In this document: piece after piece, positions 48,218 through 60,781 of the stretch | How the letters are laid out: each line of letters starts with the position of its first letter | How positions within the stretch are numbered: position 1 is the first letter of the stretch | NCBI RefSeq assembly: GCF_901709675.1 | Contig: NC_051092.1 | Location: 14,298,991-14,362,990, forward strand | Reading direction: 5' to 3' | DNA length: 64,000 nucleotides | From: Syngnathus acus | Lineage: Eukaryota > Chordata > Actinopteri > Syngnathiformes > Syngnathidae | Program-made: the position numbers and the translations under genes | The notes under the pieces: model-generated | The model's input: only the letters and a program-made list of their open reading frames with translations | What the model was told of the DNA's origin: nothing | Databases searched by the model: none

Positions 48218-50666
48218 ATGGGTAGTAGCTGTTCAAGCTGTCCAGACAAAGAATTGATTGCAGATAATCATCAAAGTAAATTCAAGGTGGGTTCATTTCC
48301 ACGCGTCGCCAGTGGCACAAGTCTCAAGTCAAAACCAAGCTGGTCAAAACAGAGTCCCCAGCAAATTCCGATCAAGCGATTCGTAAATGGTGGAGGCGTG
48401 TGCACGCAGTGGCCCATTTGGTATGTAACCCGGAGCACGTGTGGTTGTCGCCTGGCAGGTGGTCAACGTGGACGACGATGGGAACGAGCTGGGCGCCGGC
48501 GTGATGGAGCTGACGGACGGCGAGCTGGTCTTGCACACGCATCGCCGCGATGACGTCAGGTGGCCGTACCTGTGCCTGCGTCGCTATGGTTACGACTCCA
48601 ACCTCTTCTCCTTCGAGAGCGGGCGCCGCTGTCAGACCGGACAAGGTGACATGCCTCCGCTCACCCCTTTGCTGTGTGTGTGTGGATGTGTGCGTGTGGA
48701 TGTGTGCGTGTGGATGTGTGCGTGTGGGTGTGTGTGTGGATGTGTGCGTGTGGATGTGTGCGTGTGGATGTGTGCGTGTGGATGTGTGCGTGTGGATGTG
48801 TGTGTGGATGTGTGATCGTGAGTATATCAGGGATGTCACGATCACACTTTCTTGACACCTGAATTTGAAAGATTGTTTATTGTTTTTGGTTCCTTCTAAC
48901 CAGTAAAGTTAAAAGTTAAAGTCCCAATGATCGTCACACATCTGGGTGTGGTGAAATTTGTCCTCTGCATTTAACCCATCCTCATGTGATTTTGATCCAT
49001 CCCCTGGGGGAGAGGGGAGCAGTGAGCAGCAGCGGCGCCGCGCTCGGGAATCATTTGGTGATCTAACCCCCCAATTCCAACCCTTAATGCTGAGTGCCAA
49101 GCAGGGAGGGAATGGGTCCCATTTTTATAGTCTTTGGTATGACCCGGCCGGGGTTTGAACCCACAACCTTCCAGTCTCAGGGCGGACATACTACCACTAG
49201 GCCACTGAGCTGGTAGACGCCAGTGTTACTTGGAACGCATTTGCTGTACATTTTTTGCATATTGTATTGGTGATGTCATTATGCGCGTGTGTGTTTACGT
49301 GCGGCGTAGGTATCTTTGCGTTCAAGTGCGCACGTGCTGAGGAAATCTTCAACATGCTGCAAGACATCATGCACAGTCACAGCATCAGCGTTGTGGAGGA
49401 AGCCGTGCTGGACGCCGGCCACCAGGGGGCGACGCTCTCACCTGCAGGTACACACGGACACAACAGCAGAGAAATGAAAACCCGGTTTTGTGGAGCGTTT
49501 CTTAACACCCTTGCATTTCAGCCCTGGGTTACTCTGTGCCGACGGTGCCCAATGGTGTGACGCGGCTCCCGTCAACGGGCGATGTCCCGTCCCACCCGTC
49601 CAGCCGCCACCCGTCGGTGGCCAGCACCCGGCTGCCGTCGGTGGGCGAAGAGTCCACGCACCCCCTGCTGGTGTCCGACGAGAGCGCAAGTCCGGCGTGC
49701 GCTCCCGCTGCCCCGGCGCCGCCCGACGAGCGCTGCCCCTGCTTTCAGGCGCACACCTACGTCAACACGGCGCGTCTGCTGGAGGAGCCGCTGAGCACTG
49801 ACGTGCCACCAGAGAGCCCCACCTCCCCGGATGCCCGCGGCCCAGCCACCCCTCCGCCCCCTCCACGGGTGAACTGCGATACGCCGCCGCCGGAGCCCCG
49901 GGTGCTGCTCGAGCCGCAGGGCGCGCGCTTCGTGCTGGGACCCACGCCGGTCCAGCGACGGCTGAGGGAGGCGGGAGAGACTCGAGAGGGCGACAAGGAG
50001 GCGGCCGAAACGGGCGCGGCGCCCCACTGCCGCCGCCCGCCCCCGCTGACCCCCGACCTGCAGAATGTCAACAACTCAGCGCAGCGCCGCACGGCGTTGC
50101 TGGACTACGAGAACCTGCCGGCGCTGCCGCCCGTGTGGGAGGCGCGCAAGTCCAGCTGGGAGGAGGAGGAGATCGGCGGCGGCCTGAAAACGCCGTCGCT
50201 CAACGGCTTCAACCCGCATTGTTGCCCCCTCCCGCTGTCAGCCGCCTACGATCCCTCGCACAACTACATCAACACGGAGAACGTGACGGCGCCGCTGAGC
50301 GCCCACCGACCTGAAACGGCGCGACGCCGCCCCGACGGGCCCACCGTCTTCAACTTTGACTTCCGCCGAGCGCCGGGGGTGGGCGAGCCGCCTAAGACGC
50401 TCAACTACATTGAGGTAGAGACGGACAACGGGGGCGGCAACCGGGGTGCTTCGGACGGCAGCGACCCGCACACGCCGCGCACCCCCACCTCGCCCCCGCC
50501 GCCCGGCACGCCCACGCGCCGCACTGAGCTCTATGCCCTCATCGACATCGAGCGCACGGCTGCCATGTCCAACCTGCAGAAGGCGCGACCGCGGGACGAC
50601 GGCACCTCGCGCAAGACGCGCCACAACAGCACCGAGCTACCTAGCAAGAGTGCCGCTGCCTTGTGA
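48218..50666 (+). CDS. frs2: FGF receptor substrate 2 (FRS2 alpha)
   Basis: FRS2 is a membrane-anchored docking protein that links FGF and neurotrophin receptors to Grb2 and SHP2. Exons are 48218-48285, 48459-48645, 49310-49447 and 49522-50666, with consistent phases. The start [12 protein letters not shown] is an N-myristoylation signal. The PTB domain follows ([59 protein letters not shown]). The long last exon is unstructured and Pro-rich. It keeps [20 protein letters not shown], Grb2-type motifs TYVNT, DYENL and NYINT, and SHP2-type NYIEV and LYALI. It ends [13 protein letters not shown]...AAL-stop at 50664-50666. The motif equivalent to human VYENINGL is absent. A poly(A) signal AATAAA is at 50777-50782. 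Confidence 0.96.
48676..48812 (+). repeat. 14-bp minisatellite in frs2 intron
   Basis: Tandem GTGTGGATGTGTGC units, about ten with small length variants, lie in the intron after the second coding exon. They produce spurious Cys/Val/Trp-rich frames on the plus strand and His/Thr frames on the minus strand. Confidence 0.95.
48904..49211 (-). mobile_element. tRNA-derived SINE, minus orientation, in frs2 intron
   Basis: Read on the minus strand, the element begins near 49211 with a pol III A box TGGCCTAGTGG (49194-49204). A B box GGTTCAAACC (49152-49161) follows about 33 bp further on. A body and a 3' tail of short AACTTT-type repeats end near 48904. Both boxes match the tRNA-type consensus well, indicating a fairly young copy. 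Target-site duplications were not clear. The body resembles a SINE I recall as common in percomorph fishes. Confidence 0.8.
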
Positions 50667-51287
50667 CTTTGCTCTTGTCTGGTACAAATCAGTATTACTG
50701 AAGCAAGCATTCCATTCAGCTCTGTTCATGCTGCTCCAACTTCCTGGTACACTACTTCCTTTTTTGATTGCGGCACAATAAAAGTCTTTTCTCTTTGTAC
50801 TTGAAGTTCTTTCACTCCTTACCCACGCTGCACGGGCCAGCCAAAGCCAAACCCCCTTTACATGGGTATAGCTAACATAAAATATTTTTGGAAGGAGCAG
50901 ACCTTTTGTATCTTCCACGGCTGTCTACTTGAGCTATCTGGCGTCCATTAAAGTCTTCTGCAATTTACTATTAGCGAGTATTCAAGTTGAAAGCAGCTTA
51001 GAAGATGAAGAATTCCTTTATTTACATGCATGAATGAAATTGTGGTTTGCCGCAGGTTAAAACGTGTCGTGACAAACGAACACAACAAACAACTGATCAG
51101 AACTTGTCTTTTTTGTTGTTTACATTCGCCTCGAACGAGGTCTGAATGGGAAAATCTAATCATTATCCGAACCATTTGAGTCGGATAAGTCTGAATTCCC
51201 AGTGTCCATGAATGCATCGCGAGTGCTTACCGGAAGCTGACGTATATGTTGTTGTGGCGTTCGACAGGCACGTGACGTGTCGGCGAC
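50667..51287. other. frs2 3' UTR and tbc1d15 upstream gap
   Basis: After the frs2 poly(A) signal at 50777-50782 the gap is unique AT-rich sequence up to the tbc1d15 start. The tbc1d15 ATG lies in a CGACATGGCGGCC context, close to a YY1/TISU-type initiator. No further gene is supported. Confidence 0.6.
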
Positions 51288-53092
51288 ATGGCGGCCGAGT
51301 CTTCTGCTAAGGTAAAAACAAGGCGTGTCTCCACCGACAACGGTTGACGTGGCAGCGCTACGCTGACGACGTTTGTCGGCAGTAAGCGAGCGGAGGCGTC
51401 TTGGCCGTTTCTCAATTTCAAAAAATGTCTTGGCCGTCTCTGGCGCTCTTCCCGCCATTGCTGGGGAGTGTACCCCCTTTAGCAGGCGCTGCAGCTAGCT
51501 CGCTCGCAGCAGTCGGCAGCGTTGAGGCGGCGCTTGAAAGCTGTCGTCAGTCACAGCAACGACCTTTTCAACTTTGTCTGACGAGACAGCTTGCACATGC
51601 TAAACGTGTTTGTTTGTAGCCTGAACGTTGAGCTGCACCCTCACACATGTGTGCAGCTACTGACTTACTCCAATGCTCGAAATGAGCCGAAGGAGACGAT
51701 TTATTTATCTTGTGTGCACTGCCAGCAGCTTCAAAGGCCTCGCTGCTCCTTTTCCCTCCCCACCTCCGCTAATTTAATGACAGTGACACACAAGTAACCG
51801 CTGGTGCTTGACTGATAACAGGACGCTAATGACGTCAGCACAAGAACAGAAATCCGAATTCAGATGTGCTCGTATGAGACAATTGCATGGCGTCCATTTT
51901 TCGCCTAGAAGCTCACTTATGCTCATTATAGTCTCGGGCCGAAGCAATACATTCATTCCTTTCTGGCTATTTGTTCACATGAGCTCTTGTGTGTGTTGTT
52001 TTTAGGTTCTATTTGAGCATGAAGGAGTTTTTATGCATCCCTGTTGTGATGAAAAAGACAAGGAAGAAGATTTTCTTGTTTGTGGTTCACTTCGAATAGT
52101 TGAGAAGGTAAAAGGTTTCACGCACTAACGTTTCTTAAAACAGTTGCTGCCCGATTTAGGACGAGGAGGATGAATTTAACAAAGTTCTTATGATATCAGG
52201 ATGCTGACGTCATGTTGGAGTTCACGCCTCTTGAGGATTCCGTGGACCCGTCGCACATTTTATGCGCTGCCAAGGTGTGTGTTCGTTTCCAAATGCACTT
52301 GCTCTAACCAAGGTCGTAGCGCCTTCGTATTTACTAATCAACTGTGGAAGACGTGGCAGGACCAGCGTAGGACAAACCAAAACTCGATTTTTGGCGATGT
52401 CACTCCATGCGGGGTAACTGCGCTGGTTGCCCTAGCTCTAACTCGCCAAGGCTGGTCCTGCCTCACAATCGGGCCACGTTGGTATCATCTGAGCCCAGTG
52501 ACTAAGCAGACATTCTGTAGGACTCCAGCTCGGTCATGGAGTGGGCCCAATGCGGCAGCCGGTGTCCGGGCGAGCCGGGTCGGCGGCCTGTGGAGAGCCA
52601 GCCGAGCTATGAGGCTGAGTGGGACCTGATTAACGCCACGTCTTTCAAGAAGAAGTCCTGCGCTGCAGGCGAGGGTCGGTTTGCAGCTCGGCGGCGAGCG
52701 CTCCGGCTTCTAAAGGCTGACCTGTCGTCACTCCGTCAGGTTCCGTGACGGGCGGCCACGAGCGCGGCGGACGCTTCTTCTCGGTCAGCCTCGGTCAGCT
52801 CGCAGCCGTCACGCTCCAGGAGGACCTGTGCGGCGACGTGCCCTCGCTGCTCTTCACGCTGAAGGGATCTTCATCGCTGCCACCTTTACACTTCCACCAG
52901 GGCGGCAGCAGAGAGCTGTTGGACAGCCTGAGGAGAGTCGTCGCGCTCAGCGAGTGAGTAGCGGACCGGCAGCCGTGGCGCTTCGCTTAGCATGGCCCCG
53001 CCGCCTCAAACCTTGGCGAGCGCCACCGAAGCACATCATTTGTATGCTAATTGTCTTCCTTTGAGGTAAAGATCATCTGATGAAGCCTCTTA

Positions 53093-53126
<34 letters not shown>

Positions 53127-55974
53127 ACAGGAAATTGTCTGAGCTGTGGCACATTCGAAATCTGTTAACCCTGCTTTGGGGCAGCATCTCACGACACACA
53201 CACACGCAGCGACATCATTTACAATTAAATGGAATGACGACGGGCGCATACGTGGGCTCAGGTGCGCGGAGGACGAGTCTCGTCTGCTGATCAGCTCTCC
53301 CGACAAAGTTCTGAGTCAGTCCTTTGAGAATCTGGTGGAGGATAACAACTTCGGCCTGGTCCAGGTACGTCTCCAAGCGCCGGCGACACACTCGCACGCA
53401 GAGGCGCTGACGCAGCCACCCCCCCCGGTAGAAGTTCCGCAAGGACCCCTACGTGACCACCCTGGGCCGCTTCTCCAAAGTCACCAACTACATTTTCGAC
53501 GCCTTCCGTGGCACGGAGGAGCAGCACCAGCGCCCCCCGGAGGAGGTGGCCCACCTACTGGGGGAGATCATCCCGGGCCTGGAGATCAACCAGCAGGAGG
53601 AGCCTGGCTTTGAGGTGGTCACTAGGGTGAGACGCCATTTCCTCATTGGCCACAAACACGAGTCCACGGCTCGGTTACGCTCTTTTGTGTGTGCTGACTA
53701 GGTGGACCTGGGGACGCGACCGCAGGTGTCACGGAGCGCTCCCGTGTCTGCCGACGCGTGGAACGGACATCAGGACCAGGACGGTCACTTGATGCAAGTG
53801 GCTCGGCTCCAAGAGTCCATCTTCAGAGGGGCAAGTTGCGGTCCGGGCCGCCCGCCGCTAGCAGGTTGGCCTTTTCTCTGATAGCGTCGCCTCTTGCAGG
53901 GTCTGTGCCACGCGGTGAGGAAAGAAGCCTGGAAGTTTCTTTTGGGCTATTTTCCCTGGAACAGCACTCTGGACGAGAGGAAAAGTCTGCAGAGAAGCAA
54001 AACGTACGAGTCGTCGTCATCGGCCACCGTCCTTCCACATAAAGCGCTTTTCCTCGCTAGCGTCGCAGGGACGGAGCCGGATGGAGAGGCGGGCTACGCC
54101 CTGGACTGTTGGCCAGCCAATTGCAGGCCCGCCGCGCATGTAGAGACAAACAAGCAGTCACACTTTAAGAGAATATTCAAAAACTGAAAGCCCGGTGTGC
54201 GCCGTCACCCGCTCACAAAAAACCCGGCACCCGGTTCGGCCTAGTTGGGCCGCATGGGTTTGCCGCTTCATCCAAGACTCAATTGTCCTCATCCCAGCTG
54301 GTGAGGCTTGTTTGTCCATATGTAGCCTAGGATTGGTTGGCCGCCGGTCCAGGCCGTGCCCGCGACTCGGGCCGGAAGCGACTCCGGCCGGCTCCCTCGC
54401 CGCTGTCTGGAAATGCACGTGACCGCGTATGCCGCTCGCTGCCGCAGGGATGAATATTTCCGCATGAAGCTGCAGTGGAAGTCGGTGAGCGAGGAGCAGG
54501 AGAGAAGGAATTGCCGGCTTCGAGACTACAGGAGTCTGATCGGTGAGGGTGGTGCCCAGCCTCTCAGGGCCCCGCCCCTGCGCCTCTTGGGGCCCTGCCC
54601 CCTTGACTGACGCTCCGACTCCCCTCCCAGAGAAAGATGTCAACCGTACGGACAGAAGCAACCGGTTCTTCGAGGGGCTGGACACTCCGGGTCTGGTCCT
54701 CCTGCACGACGTGCTCATGACGTACTGCATGTACGACTTTGACCTGGGTGAGAGCGAGAGCCCATCTCCGTGCCCATCTCCGAGTCCGTCTCCGAGCGTG
54801 CTCACCGTGCGTGCGCTTGTGTGTGCAGGTTACGTGCAGGGCATGAGCGACCTTCTGTCACCCATCGTCTTCGTCATGGAGAACGAGGTGGACGCCTTCT
54901 GGTGCTTCGTCTCCTTCATGGAGCACATGGTGAGTTTGCGCGTTTCGCACAGCGCTCGGGGTTCTGACCGGCATTCTCGGCCCTCCCTGCCAGCACCAAA
55001 ACTTTGAGGAGCAAATGCAGGGAATGAAGACTCAGCTGATCCAGCTCAGTACGCTGCTCAGGCTGCTGGATCCGTCCTTCTGCAACTATCTGGGTATGCA
55101 CACCTGGATGTCTGTCACATGAGCGTTCTCGCCTGACCTTTGACCTGTCCCCGGTGCGCCCGCAGAATCTCAGGATTCCGGTTATCTTTATTTCTGCTTC
55201 CGCTGGCTGCTCATCCGCTTCAAGAGGGAGTTCTCCTTCCACGACGTCCTCAGGCTGTGGGAGGTACGGGCGTGCGGCGTCGGTACGGGCGTGCGGCGTC
55301 GGCATGGCGACGGGCCGACCCCGGCTGACCTCGCTGCCTTTCAGGTCATGTGGACGGGGCTGCCTTGTCACAACTTCCATCTCTTGCTCTGCTGCGCCAT
55401 TCTGGACTCAGAGAAGAGCAAAATCATGGAGGAAAAGTTTGGCTTCAACGAGATCCTCAAAGTAAGCTCGCGGCCCGTTGTGTTGTTTTGCGCACGCGCT
55501 AACGAGCGTGTTTGTGTGTTTTGGGATGGTCTGGGTAGCATGTGAACGAGCTCTCCATGAAGCTGGACGTGGAAGAAATCCTTCAGAAGGCTGAAAGCAT
55601 CTGGTTGCAGATCAACCAGTGTCAGGTAAAAATGTGAATTTGGTGCAACCTCCTCTGTCCAACAGCGGCGATACCTCCCGCCGCATCAACAGCGCGCGTC
55701 ACGTGACGACAGCTTCCAGTTGTGTCAAGTTGCACTCTGTGGTGTGTGTGTGTGGCCCCCGGTGCGTCCTCAGGGCCTGCCTCAGGCCGTGCTCAACATC
55801 CTGGCGTCGGACTCTGAAGCTCGCGGTTGCCGCGGCTCCAACCAGCGCGCGGCGTCCTCGGCCGCGCCCATGGCGGGAGCCTTGCATCGAGACAAACGTG
55901 CCTGCGCCACCTCCAGCGGACACTTGCGAGCCATGGACTCTCAGAATCTCAGCAAAGTGGCCTTCATGTCCTAG
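51288..55974 (+). CDS. tbc1d15: TBC1 domain family member 15 (Rab GTPase-activating protein)
   Basis: TBC1D15 is a GAP for RAB7 and is recruited to mitochondria by FIS1, acting in mitophagy and lysosome contacts. Exon 1 (51288-51311) encodes MAAESSAK and joins to VLFEHEGVFMHPCCDEKDKE (52006-52108), DADVMLEFTPLEDSVDPSHI (52200-52274) and DSSSVMEWAQCG (from 52521). The DUF3548-type N-terminus continues in the exons at about 52740-52957 and 53260-53365. A conserved linker (KVTNYIFDAFRG, LEINQQEEPGFEVVTR) precedes the TBC domain: GLCHAVRKEAWKFLLGYFPW (about 53900), LIEKDVNRTDRSNRFFEG with the arginine finger (about 54630) and YVQGMSDLLSP with the glutamine finger (about 54830). It continues through FCFRWLLIRFKREFSF and NFHLLLCCAILDSEKSK. 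The divergent C-terminus ends SQNLSKVAFMS-stop at 55972-55974. The frame looks intact. Confidence 0.95.
53100..53130 (+). repeat. (CT)(AC)n microsatellite in tbc1d15 intron
   Basis: A short CT run passes into CA repeats in the intron after the exon ending about 52955. Confidence 0.9.
54068..54160 (+). repeat. LINE-like 3' fragment in tbc1d15 intron
   Basis: The phrases 'ccctggactgttggccagcc', 'aattgcaggccc' and 'gcatgtagagacaaacaag' match the same dispersed fish repeat seen at 4895-5075. It is a short non-coding relic between the exon ending RSKT and the one starting DEYFRMKLQ. Confidence 0.45.
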
Positions 55975-57480
55975 CCAAGATGTTTATTTTTCTACCACGT
56001 GCACGGACGGGAAGTTGCATCTGGACTCCTTTTGTGAAGCAAAAGACATTTTTTAGCACGCCGGACGTCACAGCTATTGTAAACATACAGTTATCCTCCA
56101 CGGCAGGTTTCAAGCATTAAAAAAAAAACACTTCTACTTTTTGTGGTTAACTTTCATTTTATTTCTTCAATGATTAAATACGCATCTGTATTGTATTTTG
56201 TAATATTTATGAAAGAAGGGTTTGTTTCTACACAAGTAAAACAAAATTACAAAAAAATCCATATTGTGCAAGCTTTTGTAGGTCAAATAAGAAAACATTC
56301 TCAAAATATTAATTTGCTCTATTAAAAAAAAACCTCTGAGATGTAATGTGGGGCTATACCATTACAATATTTGAAAACAGAAGAATCTTAATATTGACTA
56401 GAGCAAAAAGGGGAGCCGTTGAACTTTGGCGCTCCTTCCAACGAGCAGCGGTATTTTGGACCAATTGGAGACATTTGAGACTCCATAATAAATGTGATTA
56501 CAATTTTTTTGGTGCTATTGTGAAAACAAATCCTTTATATTATGAGAAAGTATGTTCAAACGAACCATCCAATCAAATTAGTCTATTTAGTGTGACGTAC
56601 GCAACGAGTCAGTAAGCCTTCAGAAACAAGCAGGCACCGGAAGTAGCGACACATCACCTCAGGAGGGACGATGCACGACAACTCGAGATGCACGAAGCTA
56701 ACTGCTCCACAAAACAACGAAAGATTAAAAGGGTTAGTAGTTCTTAAAATGAGCAAGTTACAATGAGCCTTCTCATTGTAGTTTGACATTGCGTCATTCA
56801 ACTTCAGATTTGTTTCCTTTGGGCCCACCAGTAAAATGCCAGTGTGTTTCAATCCAACATGATGTTCTGATGTTTTGAGTTGTGTTTTGATGACGAGATG
56901 AGAAGCACCAAACATTCATAGAGTCAGACTGGAGTCAAATGGTGAGGCCCAAGTCCTCCCCTTGGCTTTGGCATGAGCTGCCATCAAGTGCATTGAATCT
57001 TTTTCTCCCCATTTTTTTTTCTCAGCTTCAAACCAGACTTTGGTGAAGCAGGCTGGATGGATTCTCGATGGTCACCAGCGGCTGTCGGATAGGAGAAGTT
57101 GAATGCCGGCTGCTATCGGCGCATCAGCTCATAAGGCGGTGAGCGGGGGCACATCTGAGAGGCGCCGCTTTCATTTCCTGACTGACAGGATATTGGCGCA
57201 GGTGCTTGCTGCCGTTATCAGCTGACGTACTGGCCGGGCTTTTTGTTGCCACACACAAAACACACATACAGCATGTTTAAAGATGGATGACAAAATGCAG
57301 CATCCCCCGATGGACAAACGTCGTAATCATCGAGTCTACATTGTTGTAGAAGATCTAAGTAACAGTATGTAATTGCATGATAACATAAAATGATGCTAGT
57401 GACATCATAAGTAGACTGTGCCGTAATCGCTAATGGTAATTGCACAGCGTGACTGTCTCAAACTCCGCCCCCTTCCTCCC
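55975..57480 (+). other. tbc1d15 3' UTR and tph2 upstream intergenic region
   Basis: The tbc1d15 poly(A) signal ATTAAA is at 56116-56121. The remaining 1.3 kb is AT-rich and without recognisable genes or repeats; it would contain distal tph2 regulatory sequence. No clear RE1/REST consensus was spotted by eye. Confidence 0.55.
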
Positions 57481-57604
57481 TCAGCCCCTCCCACCCTTCT
57501 CTATTTAAACACGGCGGTGGCGGGCGCACGGCGGTTGCGGATCGGCGCACTTGCGAGCGTGCAGACTGGAGCGCTCGTGGTACTCGTACACTCACTGGTT
57601 CCCC
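57481..57604 (+). promoter_or_regulatory. tph2: tph2 core promoter with TATA-like box
   Basis: TATTTAAA at 57502-57509 is preceded by CCCCTCCCACCC (CACCC/GC-type sequence). Initiation would be expected about 30 bp downstream, near 57535, giving a 5' UTR of roughly 70 bp to the first ATG. It is the clearest TATA-like promoter in the window, in keeping with a tissue-restricted gene. Confidence 0.55.
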
Positions 57605-59879
<2,275 letters not shown>

Positions 59880-60781
59880 CCGTGCACCTCCAGAGCCCTT
59901 CGCCGCCATCCAGTTCAATCCGACCAGCTTTCTTAGCAGTAATTCCAGAAGACAAAAAGATCTTGTATGCCGCATGACGTAAAAAGCTTTCAGTATATAT
60001 TTAGACGGGGGCGAGTCAAGTGTAAACAACACAGCTGCATTGCATTTCATACTGTATATGCTACGACTAACATGTGTAAGTATGGTGTGAAATAAATCTG
60101 TCATTGTGACTAAAAACGATTTTTTTGTGCATCAGTGTCTTGGTAACAAAGCAAAAGTGGGTGGGCATGAGGTGGGGGGAGCACTCTTGTCTCCAATCTG
60201 GCCCATTGGACATTTAAGTCCTATAACATTTCTCAACCAATACTTTGTTTGATTTGATGTAAACATCGACAGACTAGACAGTTAAATGTATCCAAAAACA
60301 AACAGACGAACAGATAAAACTGACACTAAGCGAAGAAGACGTGTCTTCCGTTTACAAGCACGATGGGGTGTAATGAAGGCAATGACCAGTAAGTAGCAGC
60401 ACGCGTAGACATCGCTCCCAGGTGTCTTCGGTAAAAACCGACGAAGAAGATGGCAACGAAGAAAAAGAAGAAGAAAAGATGCTAAAGGATGCGGATTGTT
60501 GACACTGGCAACGCTCTTCAATGAGAACTTCGCGCGGACGCAGAAAGTTCTCAAACACGTAACGTAGATTATTTTAATAATGTCTTTCCAACATGGATGA
60601 TAGTGCGCTCATCGAAGTGGGCGGGCGCTGGCTGTTTTGCCGAATGCTAACATTGCTCGGAGATTTGTCGTCACTTCTTTTCACCACGTCTGGATTTGAC
60701 ACTCATCAATTTAACACTAAGTAGCCTGTGTATGTATTTCATGTTCGTCTGACTTTTGTTTTTTTTCTTCCAGCGTGAAAT
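59880..60781 (+). other. tph2 3' UTR and upstream region of the rpgrip1-like gene
   Basis: The tph2 AATAAA signal is at 60091-60096. The rest is unique sequence. A CTTCCAG acceptor ends at 60773, eight bases before the rpgrip1-like ATG, so that gene must have a non-coding first exon somewhere in about 60,500-60,720. No other gene is supported. Confidence 0.6.

Noticed and set aside
48661-48855. Cys/Val/Trp-rich frames on the plus strand and His/Thr frames on the minus strand
   Set aside because: They are translations of the 14-bp GTGTGGATGTGTGC minisatellite in an frs2 intron.
49140-49211. Possible tRNA gene on the minus strand
   Set aside because: A and B boxes are present but the sequence continues into a SINE body and does not form a complete tRNA; it is the SINE promoter.
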